64,000 nt of DNA from Phyto melanocephala (GCA_941918925.1 OW799234.1:61918968-61982967); one strand, 5' to 3'. Shown: positions 34,256 to 46,229, counted from the first letter of the stretch. Made by a program: numbers and translations. The notes: generated from the sequence alone by a model not told the origin.

Positions 34256-34867
34256 ATACCCTTCACACAGTGAAAAAGGGTATATAAGTATAGGTTTGTC
34301 ATTCCGTGTGAAATTTCTACAATTTTGATTTCCGACCCCATAAAGTATAAATTTTCTGAAAGCTTATGAATAGGGGAGTCGATTAAGCTCTGTCAGTCTG
34401 ACCGTCTGTCCGTGTGTATGTTGAAATCAACTTTTTGAAGCCCCCGATCGCTTGGACTCGGGTGAGATATTAAAATATCAGAAATATTCGGGAGTAGATC
34501 GGTATTGAAAATCAGAAACATCGGTACATAAACAACTGAGATATGAGCAAAAACCCACGACCACCTCGATTTTTTTTTCACAAAAACAACATTACAACAA
34601 CAACATACATACATACAAACATGTATAGTGCTTAGAGTAAGCATGGCATCAAATCCCAGCTGAGCCAGAAAATTTTTTTTTAATTTTTTTTTTATATTTT
34701 TTTTTTAATTTTTTTTTTATTTTTTTTTTATTTAATATATTGTTTATACTTTTATTATTTTTTTTTTTAATATTTTTTTTTTATTTTTTTTTTTGTTTTA
34801 TATTTATTATATATATTTTAATTATTTTTTAAATTTTTTTTTTTTAATTTTTTTTTTATTTTTTTTT
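34256..34867 (+). mobile_element. mini-me-like element, palindrome end missing
   Basis: ATACCCTTCACACAGTGAAA AAGGGTATA hairpin start; core CGACCCCATAAAGTATAAAT; CTGTCAGTCTGACCGTCTG tract; GAGCAAAAACCCACGACCAC; GGCATCAAATCCCAGCTGAG; then 190 bp of T-rich tract that runs directly into the next copy. Confidence 0.8.
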
Positions 34868-35655
34868 ATACCCTTCACACAGTGAAAAAGGGTATATATA
34901 GGTTTGTCATTCCGTGTGAAATTTCTACAATTTTCATTTCCGACCCCATAAAGTATATATTTTCTGAAAGCTTATGAATAGAGGAGTCGATTAAGCCCTG
35001 ACCGTCTGTCCGTCTGTCCGTCTGTCCGTCTGACCGTCTGTCCGTGTGTATGTTGAAATCAACTTTTTGAAGCCCCCCGACATAGGTTGGACCCGGGTAA
35101 GGTATTAAAATATCAGAAATATTCGGGAGTAGATCGGTATTGAAAATCAGAAACATCGGTACATAAACAACTGAGATATGAGCAAAAACCCACGACCACC
35201 TCGATTTTCTTTTCATAAAAACAACATTACAACAACAACATACATACATACAAACGTGTATACTGGTTAGAGAAAACGTGGCATCGAATCCCAGCTGAGG
35301 CAAAAAAATTTTTTTTTAAATTTTTTTAAAATTTTTTTTTTAATTTTTTTTTTATTTTTTTTTTATTTTTTATTTAATATATTATATATATTTTTATTAT
35401 TATTTTTTTTTATTTTTTTTTTTTTAATTTTTTTTTTATTTTTTTTTTGTTTTATATATATTATATATGTATATAATAATTTTTTTTTTTTTAATTTTTT
35501 TTTTAAATTTTTTTTTTTTAAATTTTTTTTTTATTTTTTATTTTTTTTTTGTTTTTTTTAACATACATACGTGAATTTACTGTTATTGCATGACTACACG
35601 TTGTGAAGGGTATATAAGATTCGGCACGGCCGAATATAGCGCTTTTACTTGTTTT
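34868..35655 (+). mobile_element. mini-me-like element, complete
   Basis: It has the same start hairpin and core, and the longest GTCY tract in the window (CTGACCGTCTGTCCGTCTGT..., 34997-35046). Next come GGCATCGAATCCCAGCTGAG, a T-rich tract (35310-35560), TGACTACACGTTGTGAAGGG, palindrome 35619-35635 and CTTTTACTTGT. A frame of 142 codons on the minus strand spans its front half; it is made of repeat sequence and is not a gene. Confidence 0.85.
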
Positions 35656-35851
35656 AATTTTTTTTTTATTTTTTTTTTAACATACATAAGTAAATTTATA
35701 ATTTTACAATGGGATGTTTTTTTATATGTATGTTTTTTATATGTATGTACGTATATCATATGGAATGGTGATACAAACTACTGTTATTGCATGACTACAC
35801 GTTGTGAAGGGTATATAAGATTCGGCACGGCAGAATATAGCGCTCTTACTT
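35656..35851 (+). repeat. extra mini-me-like tail
   Basis: A second T-tract, CATACATAAGTAAATTTATA, ATGGTGATACAAACTA, TGACTACACGTTGTGAAGGG, palindrome 35820-35836 (one mismatch) and CTCTTACTTGT: the last ~195 bp of an element repeated directly after a complete copy. Confidence 0.75.
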
Positions 35852-36275
35852 GTTTTTGCCTACAACTTTACCGATTAGAGTCCGCTTTATCCAAAATTTT
35901 TTACGAATATCTCTAGATGTATATTATATCTACAAATATAAAATTCTCCTATGGCTGAAAAATTTTTATTTTGGTAATAAAAATTTGAGAAAAAACAGAG
36001 GCAGTCGTGTTTATTTGCTCATATCTCAGAAAGTTATGAAGCGATTGTGCTGAATTTCAATAGCAATTCATTCCCGGATATTTCCAAAAGATTAATACCA
36101 TACACAGATCTGGGGAACATATGGTTGCTTCTAAGAGTTGATTTCAACCAACAGATGGACAGACGGGCAAACGGTCAGGGCTTAATCGACTCCTCTCTTT
36201 ATAAGCTTTCAATTACAAACATAATGACAAAGCTACATATACCATTGTGCACCACAGATGAAGGGTTTAAAAGTT
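35852..36275 (-). mobile_element. mini-me-like element, opposite orientation, tail missing
   Basis: TACCGATTAGAGTCCGCTTT, TCTCTAGATGTATATTATAT, GGCAGTCGTGTTTATTTGCT, ACGGGCAAACGGTCAGGGCT and ATGAAGGGTTTAAAAG are the reverse complement of the front two thirds of the 57661 copy. Confidence 0.75.
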
Positions 36276-37404
36276 AGTATTTTACTTTAAAATATGAAAA
36301 AAATAAAACGGAACTGTTTTGCAGAAGATTATTTTAAAACAATAGGTAAAAATTTTCTAAATGAATATTATCAGATAGAACTCTGATTAGACGCGAGCTG
36401 AGCTGCATTGTTAGCTTTCGTGCTGCGTGGAACATCTTTATATCGAGAGACACAGTAATATTCAGTTGGTATTTCATCAAGATCACATGCCTCCGAGCTA
36501 TGCTTTTAGAGACAGCTCTTCTATCAGTACTGATAATAGATTCTAGTGTGTTTTCCTTTAGATTACTTAAATTTTACCTTAAGTTCAGCAACCTATTCGC
36601 CATCTTAGCATAAACTATAGGCTAAGATGTAAATATTTTTTACCAAACTGTTTAATACTTTTTTATACTCATTTGTAAGTAACTTTTGTAGAGAAAAAAT
36701 AATAAAAGGAATTTTTTTTTTTTTGATTTATCGGGTCAAATTTTAATTCTATGGAACCGTAGTAACCGTAATCTCAAAGGCGACAAACCCCAGCAGCATT
36801 ACACCGCTGATTTGATTTGCAATAAATTAATTCAAACTAAACCCTAAGAATAACAATACTTGTCATGTTATAAAAGTCATAATCCCTTGTAACAATAACT
36901 CATTGTCTCAACGAGAAAAATTAAACAATATTTATAATTCCTTGACAACGAAAAATGTGTGTAAGCTTCTTTTTTCTCTCACTCACACATTTTGTTCTTC
37001 TAACTTACGATTTATTAATTTTAATTAATTTATATTATACATGTTAAAAAAACACACAAAAGAAAGGCAAAACAAAGAAAAGGAAAAAAAATAAATTCCG
37101 TCACATTAGAAGTTGTCATGCAACGTAATATGACTACAACTACTACTCTGACTACCACCAGAAGAAGTGTCTTTGAATGAAATAAAATTAACTAATTAAA
37201 ATAAACATGTAAATACTTGCACAATAATGAACAGCAAAGAAAACTTGTTCCTTTTACATAATTCGATATCTTCCAAGAGCAAATATGTTAAATAAATAAT
37301 TAGAGAAAATGAGCAAAATAGTTTAAATAAGTTAGTTGAGCAAAAGTTTAAATAAATATTGACATTCTTGTTTTAATATATGTTCTCTTTTATTTCTATT
37401 TTAG
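36276..37404. other. intron flank of the first exon
   Basis: No element recognised. On the minus strand, 36335-36545 is open for about 70 codons (RRAVSKSIARRHVILMKYQL ...), without a start codon or known motif. The last 20 bases before 37405 are pyrimidine-rich and end in TTTTAG. Confidence 0.5.
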
Positions 37405-37480
37405 CTGGATTTACAACTGCAAGATGAGGCTGGCGGTGATATTTCGAGCTTTATTACCAACGGTGAATGGGATCTGTTGG
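37405..37480 (+). CDS. nicotinic acetylcholine receptor alpha subunit, exon before the C-loop
   Basis: This internal coding exon of 76 bp has acceptor TATTTTAG and donor GTATGT. It starts in phase 0 and ends after one base of a glycine codon. It encodes LDLQLQDEAGGDISSFITNG followed by EWDLLG, the extracellular beta-strand segment just before loop C in insect alpha7-like subunits (Dalpha5/6/7 group). The subunit forms pentameric acetylcholine-gated cation channels in neuronal membranes. The phase joins exactly to the exon at 40051, giving ..[11 protein letters not shown]... No other receptor exon was found upstream in the window, so the intron on that side is longer than 37 kb. The wording is closest to what I remember of Dalpha6, but Dalpha7 or Dalpha5 cannot be excluded without alignment. 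Confidence 0.9.
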
Positions 37481-38004
37481 GTATGTTGTGTATTTTTGTG
37501 TTAATTTTAGACGTGTTAATGAACTGGGTGTATTATACATTGCAAGGCCAAGTATGAAAATGCAAATAAACAAAAACTAAAGCAAAAATATGTCAGCAAG
37601 TATTAACATATAAATTTCCTTATAGGCAACCTTTATTGAAAGCAACATATGAAATGCTGTTATTTATACGTCCAAACTATGTAGAAAAACAACAGTAATT
37701 ACAAAGAAAATGTTGCTGGCAACATGTTGACGTAAACGTATTTAAATTATCGTTCATGATTTTTTCCTCTACTCGTATAATGAACATAAACAGCTGGCGA
37801 ATATATCTTTAGGAATCGCAAAAGGAAGCCAAAAATATTTTAATAAAAATATTTAAAGATTTTCGAAAAAAATTTTTAAAAACATAGAACCATTCCTCAA
37901 TACTAAAATTTCGAACAGACATTTAGCTTAAAAAAAATGATAATGTTTCCTAAAACACATTCAAACATCGAATTAAAAATAACTATTTGGAATACAGCCT
38001 AGTA

Positions 38005-38159
38005 CAGTAAAATCACCTATTACGGGCACTTCTCTTAAGCGGACATCCCGGTCCGGCAACGTCTTCTAAGAGAATATCGTATTCTCTTGGCCGTACAATC
38101 CTCTTGTACGAACATATTTCAGTAGTTTCTTCCGTGTTTACTCAAGAGAGACTCCACTG
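38005..38159. mobile_element. pogo-type MITE
   Basis: CAGTAAAATCACC... to ...GAGACTCCACTG between TA dinucleotides (38003-38004, 38160-38161). TCTCTTAAGCGGACATCC near the left end and CTCAAGAGAGACTCC at the right are words common in pogo/Tigger termini. The TIRs are diverged. 155 bp, non-coding. Confidence 0.6.
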
Positions 38160-38800
38160 TACTCTGTTTCAATTTGTGAAATATGTTAAGCAATATAAGT
38201 GGTTTAACACGAAGAATTTGACATAGAAAAATAATTTTTTGAATTTCCTACGAAATAACTATATTTGATATTATTTTATATAAAATAAAATATTGCTTGA
38301 ATGTTGACAGAAACAATTTATTAGTTTTTTCACGTCGTAAACGGAGTACTATATGGGTAACATTATTTAATAAGTATTTCTTACACATTTTTAACATATA
38401 AAGGTTTTAAATGACATTATTTATTGATGATAACGAAAAACTAAATATTTGTATAAGATGTAGAATTAAAATATCTTCTAAGAACCAAATATAAATCAGC
38501 TTATTGCCAATTTTTAAGCAACAAAGTGTGCTATCAAGTTATATTGTCGCAAATTAAAAAAATTTTAAATGATTAAAAAAACTTACTTTAAATAAAACAA
38601 TATTTTATAAATTATCTTTATATTTTACGAAATTGTGACAATACGACATGAAAGCACTTTTTTATATTTAAATTTATATATTTCATTTAAATATTATTGA
38701 TATTTCAAGTTAAGTCTAATTTAACAGCAAACGTTTATTTGCAACACGATAAGCAACATGTGTCCCTTAATTTTTCTCTCAACACATGTTGCTATACATA

Positions 38801-39720
38801 AAGGGTGTTTTTTTAAGCCCGATAGAACTTGAAATTGTAAAAAATAACACAAAAAATTAAATTGTAATCAAAATTTTTTTTTTATTCGAAAGATCAATAC
38901 GTGACATTAACATTTGAAAATGATTTCGGGCATATGGGCACCGCGGCTGTTCTTGACGAAGCGCATTCTGGACGTCCAATTTTGGGCCACTTTTTCGAGC
39001 ACTGCTGGCCGTATGTCACGAATAACACGAACAATGGTGGCCTCCAAGGCGTCAATTGTTGCTGGTTTATCAGCATAAACCAGTGACTTCACGTAGCCCC
39101 ACAGGAAATAATCGAGAGGTGTCAAATCGCACGACCTTGGAGGCCAATTGACAGGTCCATTTCTCGAAATCAACTTATCGCCAAATTTTGATTTCAATAA
39201 TTCGATGGTTGCGTTCGCCGTATGGCACGTAGCGCCATCCTGTTGAAACCACATCTCCTCCGGATCAATGTCATCCATATTTTCAAACAAAAAATCATTG
39301 ATCATGGTGCGGTAACGATCTCCATTGACCGTAACGCGAGCTCCGGCCTCATTTTTGAAGAAATAAGATCCGATGATGCCACCAGCGTGAAAACCGCACC
39401 AAACGGTGCATTTTTCTGGATGTAATGGAACCTGTAGGGTCTCTTGTGGATTGGTCTCGCTCCATATGCGGCAATTTTGCTTATTAACAAACCCGTTAAG
39501 CCAAAAATGCGCCTCATCGCTGAACACAATTTTGCGATAAAATTGGACGTCCAGAATGCGCTTCGTCAAGAACAGCCGGGGTGCCCATATGCCCGAAATC
39601 ATTTTCAAATGTTAATGTCACGTATTGATCTTTCGAATAAAAAAAAATTTTGATTACAATTTAATTTTTTGTGTTATTTTTTACAATTTCAAGTTCTATC
39701 GGGCTTAAAAAAACACCCTT
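38801..39720 (-). mobile_element. foldback DD41D mariner with 183-bp inverted arms
   Basis: The arms 38801-38983 and 39539-39720 are almost identical inverted copies (one substitution and one T-run length difference seen). TA is duplicated at 38799-38800 and 39721-39722; ends are AAGGGTGTTTTTTTAAGCCC. Each arm holds the 3' TIR, 3' untranslated region and the last ~25 codons of the transposase. The right arm has replaced the normal 5' end, removing the DNA-binding N-terminus. It lies inside the receptor gene's 2.6-kb intron. Confidence 0.93.
38907..39608 (-). pseudogene. DD41D mariner transposase, N-terminus replaced
   Basis: An uninterrupted frame of 233 codons. Residues 1-23 (MKMISGIWAPRLFLTKRILD VQF) come from the inverted arm and are not transposase. 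Genuine sequence starts at YRKIVFSDEAHFWLNGFVNK with the first catalytic D, then CRIW, VTVNGDRYRTMINDFLFENM and WFQQDGATCHTANATIELLK with the second D. The third D is in CDLTPLDYFLWGYVKSLVY, 41 residues later (DD41D, as in the rosa-type mariner clade), and the frame ends EIIFKC. All three aspartates are intact, and the lack of stops suggests recent origin. Without the paired helix-turn-helix domain it should not bind its TIRs or transpose. Confidence 0.9.
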
Positions 39721-40050
39721 TACTTGGCCTTGTAAATCTGATTCTTATTACTCTTTCTTTATTTTGATTGAAATACTAACTCTTTTCTAGTTTTTTCTAT
39801 TTTCTTAACTAAAATATTATAACAACATATTAAAATTAAAATAATATTGTCTTTTTTTGCAAATAAAAAAAATATATTTATCCTTTTTCTTTTCCTTCCT
39901 TTTTGTATCCAACCAACAACATTGGCAAAAAAATAAAACAACCCATTCAAAAATATGACCAACTTCCCGTCCCCCGCCCTATCTCACGAAAACACACAAT
40001 GAAATTGAATGAAAACCGAAAAAAAAACACACAATGATAAAAAACTGTAG

Positions 40051-40245
40051 GTGTGCCTGGCAAACGAAATGAAATCTACTATAATTGCTGCCCAGAACCT
40101 TATATTGACATAACATTCGCCATTTTGATACGACGCAAAACATTGTATTATTTTTTCAATTTAATTGTGCCCTGTGTACTGATTGCCTCAATGGCACTAC
40201 TAGGTTTTACACTGCCACCAGATTCTGGTGAAAAATTATCGCTGG
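40051..40245 (+). CDS. nicotinic acetylcholine receptor alpha subunit, C-loop/TM1 exon
   Basis: This 195-bp exon (phase 1 in, phase 1 out) lies between acceptor AACTGTAG and donor GTAAGT. It encodes [18 protein letters not shown], with the adjacent cysteines (NCC) that mark an alpha subunit and contact the agonist. It continues through [18 protein letters not shown] into TM1 (about residues 33-58 of the exon, ending GFTLP) and the linker [11 protein letters not shown] that leads into TM2. In Drosophila Dalpha6 this segment is known to exist as alternative exons 8a/8b/8c; 195 bp with equal phases suits a cassette exon. Only one copy was seen between 37481 and 63183. An in-frame extension past the donor is intron (K-rich runs), not protein. 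Dalpha6 is the established spinosad target, which matters if orthology is confirmed. Confidence 0.93.
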
Positions 40246-43102
40246 GTAAGTTTTCAAAGCAAAAGCAAAAAAAAAAAAAAAGAAAGAATACAAGACAAAC
40301 ATACATTCGAACATACAGTGAAAACTATATCAACAGGGAAAGCATAACATTATTAAAAAAAAACAAGTAACATTTAAATAAAATTAATAGAAACAAAATA
40401 TTCAACAGTTAACGTGGTTCAACTACTTACACTTGCTGCCACACACATGCGTATATAAGAAACTAATAACAGAAGAAAACATGAAACATGATGAAGAACT
40501 TCCTTAGAAAATACCTCAAACAAGAAACTAAACAAGAAACAATAAAATTTGATAAATTAAATCTATACGAAGTAACAGTGAACTGGACTTATTTCCTAAA
40601 AATTTAAATGAAGCAGTGTTTAGAGTATTTCCTTAGATCTAAACAAGACATTAACCAAAATGAATATGAAATTAAAAAAATAATTATTTTCGTAAAATAT
40701 TACACAATAGATACGGGGAAATACCCTTATTTATTTGGCATAAACTTATTAAACGTGTTGGCTTAAACGAAATTTCACAGCCGGTTTTTTTAGTTTAAAT
40801 CCTCCCTGGTAGGAAATTTACTAACCACATAAACACTGACCAAATGGAATAGAAATATGATCACACTTTAAGTGTGACACAACCTCTAAAATAAATGCAA
40901 TATTTTTTCTGTTTTGTTGGTTAAATTAAAATTTATTTTTTTTTTTTTGTTTTTAGTATTAAAATTAAATAAAAGTTTTAACAAATTAAATTTATAACAT
41001 GAAAAATACTAGCAGCATTTTTTTATGCAATTTAAGAAAAACTATAAAATGAGAATTATAAGCAACAACTAAACGTTTGATCAAAACAAAAACAGTGATG
41101 CTCTTCACCATTGTTCGGTTTTAAGCGAAAAAAAAAACAACGAGACCATGTTATAAATTGAATTAAGTAAAACAAATTTAATATTGCCCTAAATTTTTGA
41201 AATATTATTATAATTTTAAGAGCAAACTAAATTGACAAATTGGTTTTAGATTTGATATATAATTATTTTAATAAATATACAGCGTGATTTTGTTTAAATT
41301 TTATATTTTTATTAGGTTGTTTAGTAAGTCGCATTTTTTTAGTTCGTTACAGGGATGTTTAAAATTTTTTAATAAAAATTATTTATTATTGATATATAAT
41401 TTTTATAAATTTTTCAGGTTGTATTTTATATGATTTTATTATTATTGTAAGTTTTAATTTTGGCACAAAATATTCTGGCAATGGTTGTAACAAGTCTGTC
41501 CCAACATACTGTTACGATTTTCTACAACTTATGCAATTCAACTAAAAATATCTTGTATATTTTCCAAGAGCAAGTTTATCTTCTCTGTCAAGACCTAACG
41601 CTTTTAACAACTCTGCTGCGATTTTTCTATCATTTTCTCTAAATTAGGCGCCTTAAACATAAACTATACAAAGAGTTTTTTTGTGGTATATTTAAACTAG
41701 AAGACGTCATCAACAAGGAGGTTCTTCCCAATAAGACAATGCATTCATTTTAAGCTTTGAAAATGTTGTTGACTTATATATCTCACGCGTCTTCTCCAGG
41801 ATTTGTCGTAGTGTAAACATCAGTACGCAAGACAGAAAAAAGTCTTTATGCACTCAATTAAAAAAATGCTCTGTCAAATTTAATTGAAAAATATCTGATG
41901 ATACTTTAATCATCAGTGCGGTAGCCCTCTACGAATACGCAGCATTAAGTCAAATGTTTCAACAATATTTACTTTAAAACTTTTTTTATATATTTAATAC
42001 ATTTTAATTTAGTTACTACAACCGATTACCCTACCACACTAAAGTGGTAAGTAAGATATTAAGTGATAAAATTTTTACAATAAATTCGGTTCAGGTAACC
42101 AAATTATAAAGTTTATATTTTGATAAATATTTTTATATTAAAAAAACACATTTTTAATTTAAGAAACATTTTTGTTTAAAATTATTAAATCTATTGAAAA
42201 TATATGTAAACGTGTTAATATTAAGCCTTGTTTAGCAAAAAAAAAATGCGAAGAATTATTATGTGTCGTTGTGAAAATTGTGTCAACAACATTTGACGAG
42301 TTTCATTTTCGGAACATGTTAGATTTCCACATAGTGCTGTTTACTGGGGTGTTACATCTATTTTTATTTCTATAAAACAATTGGAAAATTCTGATAAACA
42401 AGTAGAAATTTAAAAAAAACAAATAGAAACTTTGAAAATACATTTAGAATTTTCTGAAATACAATTTGAAAATGGTGTAGTTATAGTGGTAAGTAACTGA
42501 GTAAGGGAAAAGTCAAACTTTCTTACTCATTTGCTTACAAGAGGCATGACTCTTGTATGTTGAAAGCATTTCCTTTAAAAAAATAATCGCTGTGATGACA
42601 ATGCTTTCAGCAAGTGCTTCCTTTATAACTGCAAGAATTAATTTTCTAAATCTTCGAGATACTTTTTATAATTAAGGCAAAAATTATTTCATTGAGGTTC
42701 GCTAACTTTGCTGCTTCTTAGTGCAATACAACAGTTAGCTTATACGTAAAGCTAACATCCCTTAAGAGCTTACAAAAGTCAAAAGTTTTTTACTGGGCAG
42801 AGTCATAGATAGAACAGGAAGCCGTCAAAAGTAAAAGTACTGCATAATTAGGTTTGTTTCTATCTGTAGTATTTGTAGAGATGAGAAACAAAGTAGGTGT
42901 AAATAGAAAGTAATAGAGAATATATAGTTTAAGTCATCAAGTAACAAACAATGAACAAATAAGGTGCTCGATGTTCTCCATGTCATGACAGATATTCCTC
43001 TTATCAATGCGAATATTACAAGCATAGAGAGGGACTCTGCAGGAGTATGTGGCGCAACTATATCGAAAAATCTTTTAGGATGGGTGAAACAGACATCTTT
43101 TT
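40246..43102. other. first part of the 22.9-kb intron, no gene seen
   Basis: AT-rich. I looked here for a second copy of the C-loop exon (NCCPEPY, PPDSGEK) and found none. Short open frames (41460, 42172) have no recognisable motif. Confidence 0.6.
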
Positions 43103-44890
43103 ATACCCGCCAGCAAACAAATGGTGGGGGTGTATTCATTTTGTCATTCCATTTGTAACACATCGAAATATCCATTTAAGACCCCATAAAGTATATATAT
43201 TCTGAATCAGGGTTTGATTTGATGACGATCTAGCTATGTCCGTCCGTCTGTCCGTCTGTCCGTCTGTTGAAAGCACGATAGAGGTCGCACCGAAAAAGCT
43301 AGGGGGCTCAACTTTTGCCAGAATCTTTCTTATAGACAAGGTTTGTTTGGTATTGAAAATGGGCTAAATCGGAATATTAGGAAGAGAGTTATAGCTCGAA
43401 AAGCAAGAGTAGGTCGAAAAAACCGTGTCCTTCGAACTTGGAATAAAATGGAATTGTGTCCAAACGCATTAACGTAGACTCATGAAACTTCGAATATATA
43501 TTTTCTGAAAAAACCAATATTTTTCCCCGAAAATTATCTAAATCTATGCATTAGGAAAGGAGTTATCGATCAAAATGTACGCAAATTTATACCGCACAGT
43601 GTATTTTTCGGTATATTTAAAAACAAAAACGTCATAAAAGCAACAAAATTGGAAGTACGACTCTGAAATTTTGCACACTTAGCTTTTTGGTGAGACGCTT
43701 TTTTTTAACGGAAAATCAATGTGCCACGCTTACTTTTACGCCGACCTCCCATATAACGTTTTAACTTAAATTCATATAATTTCTCTATTAATAAAGATTT
43801 TAGAATAATAAAGGACTATATTAAACATCTAAGTTGTACTCATTAGCAATAACAACTTGACACGCCCACTATAACGCCCACTTTTCTCGATATCTACCGT
43901 TAATGAAATTTAAAAGCTCATAAAACCGACAAAATTAGAGGTCCGATGATGAAATTTGCATAATGTATCCTTCTAATCAATGTAAATGTTATGCCGAAAA
44001 GTTTAAGTGACACGCCCAATTTAACGCCTACCTCCCAGATAACGGTTTATCTTAAATTTATGTTATTTCTTAATTGACAAAGTTTTTGGGAAAATAAAGG
44101 ACTATATTGAAATATCTTTGTTGTATTTATTAGCAGAAACTTTATTGACACGCCTACTTTAACGCCCACTTTCATTGAAAGACTACATTAACAAAAGCAT
44201 TTTAGTAGCATATCGAAGTTATTAAGGGTGGTTAAATTTTAAGGGCCGATGTTGATTTTAAATAAAACACAAATTATTTAGGAAATTAATATCATTTGTT
44301 TTTGTAATGATAATATTTGTATGGTTCAATTATGAATTTAACAAAATATCGGCCAAATGGCCCCTCCTATCCTTGGCGCAACTCCTCTATCTGATGGTCC
44401 AAATTTTCAATGACGATGTTGATGCTCAATTGTTGGGCATGATGATGAGTCGAGGTTGACTGCTATTTTGCCACACTATTTTTTACAATTCTCCCGATTG
44501 TGGACGAATTTGAACGATTATGTTGATCAAAAGAATTACAAAGTGCACAAAATGCATTTTGATTTGAACGCCCATTTTTATAAAAAACCTGAATAACTTT
44601 AAAGCGTTGCTCATTTGCGTATCTTTCCACGGATCAAGTTGAGTAAGTTTGAAATTTAAAAATGTCAAGTGAAATGCAGAAAACAAATTTAAAGACGAGG
44701 TGTAGTTCACCTTCAACATAGGCCCTTAAAATTTAACCACCCTCTACAAAGAAAGTGATACATGTTTTATTATAAGGAGATTATTCCATAATGATTAACA
44801 AAATAATAAATATTGTGCTTTAAATGTACACAAAATTGGTGGTGGGTATAAAAGATTCGGCACAGCCGAATATAGTGCTCTTATTTGTTA
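43103..44890 (+). mobile_element. mini-me-like element, second family, with mariner MITE inside
   Basis: Starts TTATACCCGCCAGCAAACAA then GGTGGGGGTGTA (hairpin). Core AGACCCCATAAAGTATATAT; ATGACGATCTAGCTATGTCC; tract GTCCGTCTGTCCGTCTGTCC; GAAAGCACGATAGAGGTC. Then a 900-bp body with repeated ACACGCCCACTWTAACGCCC units, and a tail GTGGGTATAAAAGATTCGG with palindrome 44855-44871 and CTCTTATTTGT. The sister copy is 48541-49690. Core and tail are shared with the shorter family, the body is not. Confidence 0.82.
44215..44745 (-). mobile_element. internally deleted mariner (TIR family A)
   Basis: Ends AGGGTGGTTAAATTTTAAGG on both strands. The minus strand encodes YANEQRFKVIQVFYKNGRSN, QNAFCALCNSFDQHN and STIGRIVKNSVAK then stop: a mariner N-terminal helix-turn-helix region. 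After a stop come STHHHAQQLSINIVIENLDH and a short C-terminal tail. The catalytic domain is deleted. The sister second-family element at 49440-49460 has the uninterrupted sequence, marking this as an insertion at a TA. Confidence 0.85.
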
Positions 44891-46225
44891 TTACTCCTCT
44901 TGGTAGCAAAGGGCTGCAACAGAGCATCCTTTCCACTGTTTTTCCTCGCTAATTTTTGTTAAATCTCTTTTACTTTTTCCATCTACGTAAAAAATTTGTT
45001 TTTGCTTAGGAACAATGCCGTCATATGATTACGAAGGTGTACAGATGCTTCCTATGAGATGTTTTCGTCTTGCTGAGCATTTTTCATTTGACCCATAGAT
45101 GGAACTTTTCGAATGTTCATATGATACCTAATAATTTTTCTTTAATACCCAGAGTGAGCTGGAACAAAAGAGGTCTTCTTTTTTTTAGTGGATCTGTCTC
45201 GAAAGGTTTGAAGCCTGTTAAATCAAATCTTTAAATCGTTAATAATTGTACCGTATACCTGATATGTGCTTTTATACTTTCCTCTTATATTTTAGAAATG
45301 CGACGTAATTAATTAATTATTTAATTTTTTCACTTTTTTTCTGCCATGACATCAGCCAAAACATATAAAGAAAAGGGAGTAAAGACAGAAAACATCACGT
45401 ATTTATATTCCCAATCAACTACTATAGTTATAACCTGCTGCCTTTTTTAATACCTTGTTATTATGTAGGCTACTTTATAAAGTCTATAATTGTTTTTGGA
45501 ACATCTGTACAAACCAAAATCTTGTTTGATTGTGTTTTGTCGATACGCTTGCCCCACTTTAATGTTACAGCACTTCGGGTAAAAAGGCGCTACCAATACC
45601 TTTTTACTTCATGTATCCAAAAATTAGGCTCACGAATGGCCAGAATCCTGTCTATTATCACAGTAGTCAGTAGTTCTTAAAACTTGTCCGCAACTGGTTA
45701 CTGGTGAGGTCTTTTCAGAATACACGTGACTGCTCTGGTTGCTACCTTATCCAAAGTGCGTAAAAAAACCGGTGGCTAATGAACTGATGAGACCTAATGA
45801 TGTTTTTTTGCATTCAATTGTAACAAGATTTCCACTTTTAAACGAAATTTAGCAAATTGTTTATTAAGAAACCGAAAAAGTATAGGATCTTTAATTCAGC
45901 GCTTCCCATTTACAAATATAAATAAAACAAAATATGAATGAGAAGGCGAAAAATAAGTCTCTAAATTCAGTCTTAAGTTAAATTCCATTTTATTTTAGGA
46001 GAGTTTTTTTTGTTTATCTTTTATGTGACTTATTTGCTTAACAGTTTTACCATATTTTCTTTAAAAATGTTTTTCATTTGCATACAAACCAATATGCTTT
46101 TGTTGTTTTGGCGCTACGAGAAACTTAGAACAAAAGCACTTTAAACATATGTACATATAAGAGTATTAAATGTTAATGTCGTCGACTGAATTATGGGTCG
46201 ACTTTATTTAAGAGCTGTATGATGA
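44891..46225. other. intron, no gene seen
   Basis: Composition is less A/T-extreme at 45550-45800, suggesting an old coding scrap, but no frame or motif can be supported. Confidence 0.45.
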
Positions 46226-46229
46226 AGAC

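Noticed and set aside
34875..35303. 142-codon minus-strand frame with cysteine-rich and VCMYVCCCCN-like segments
   Set aside because: It follows the front half of a complete mini-me-like element; the (GTCY)n tract produces DGQTDRRTDGQ repeats. Similar frames occur in other copies.
40246..40370. In-frame extension of the C-loop exon past 40245
   Set aside because: A strong GTAAGT donor lies at 40246; beyond it the translation is a lysine-rich run unlike the receptor.
45550..45800. Possible LINE or host exon
   Set aside because: Composition is suggestive but no frame longer than a few tens of codons and no reverse-transcriptase or endonuclease motif could be found.
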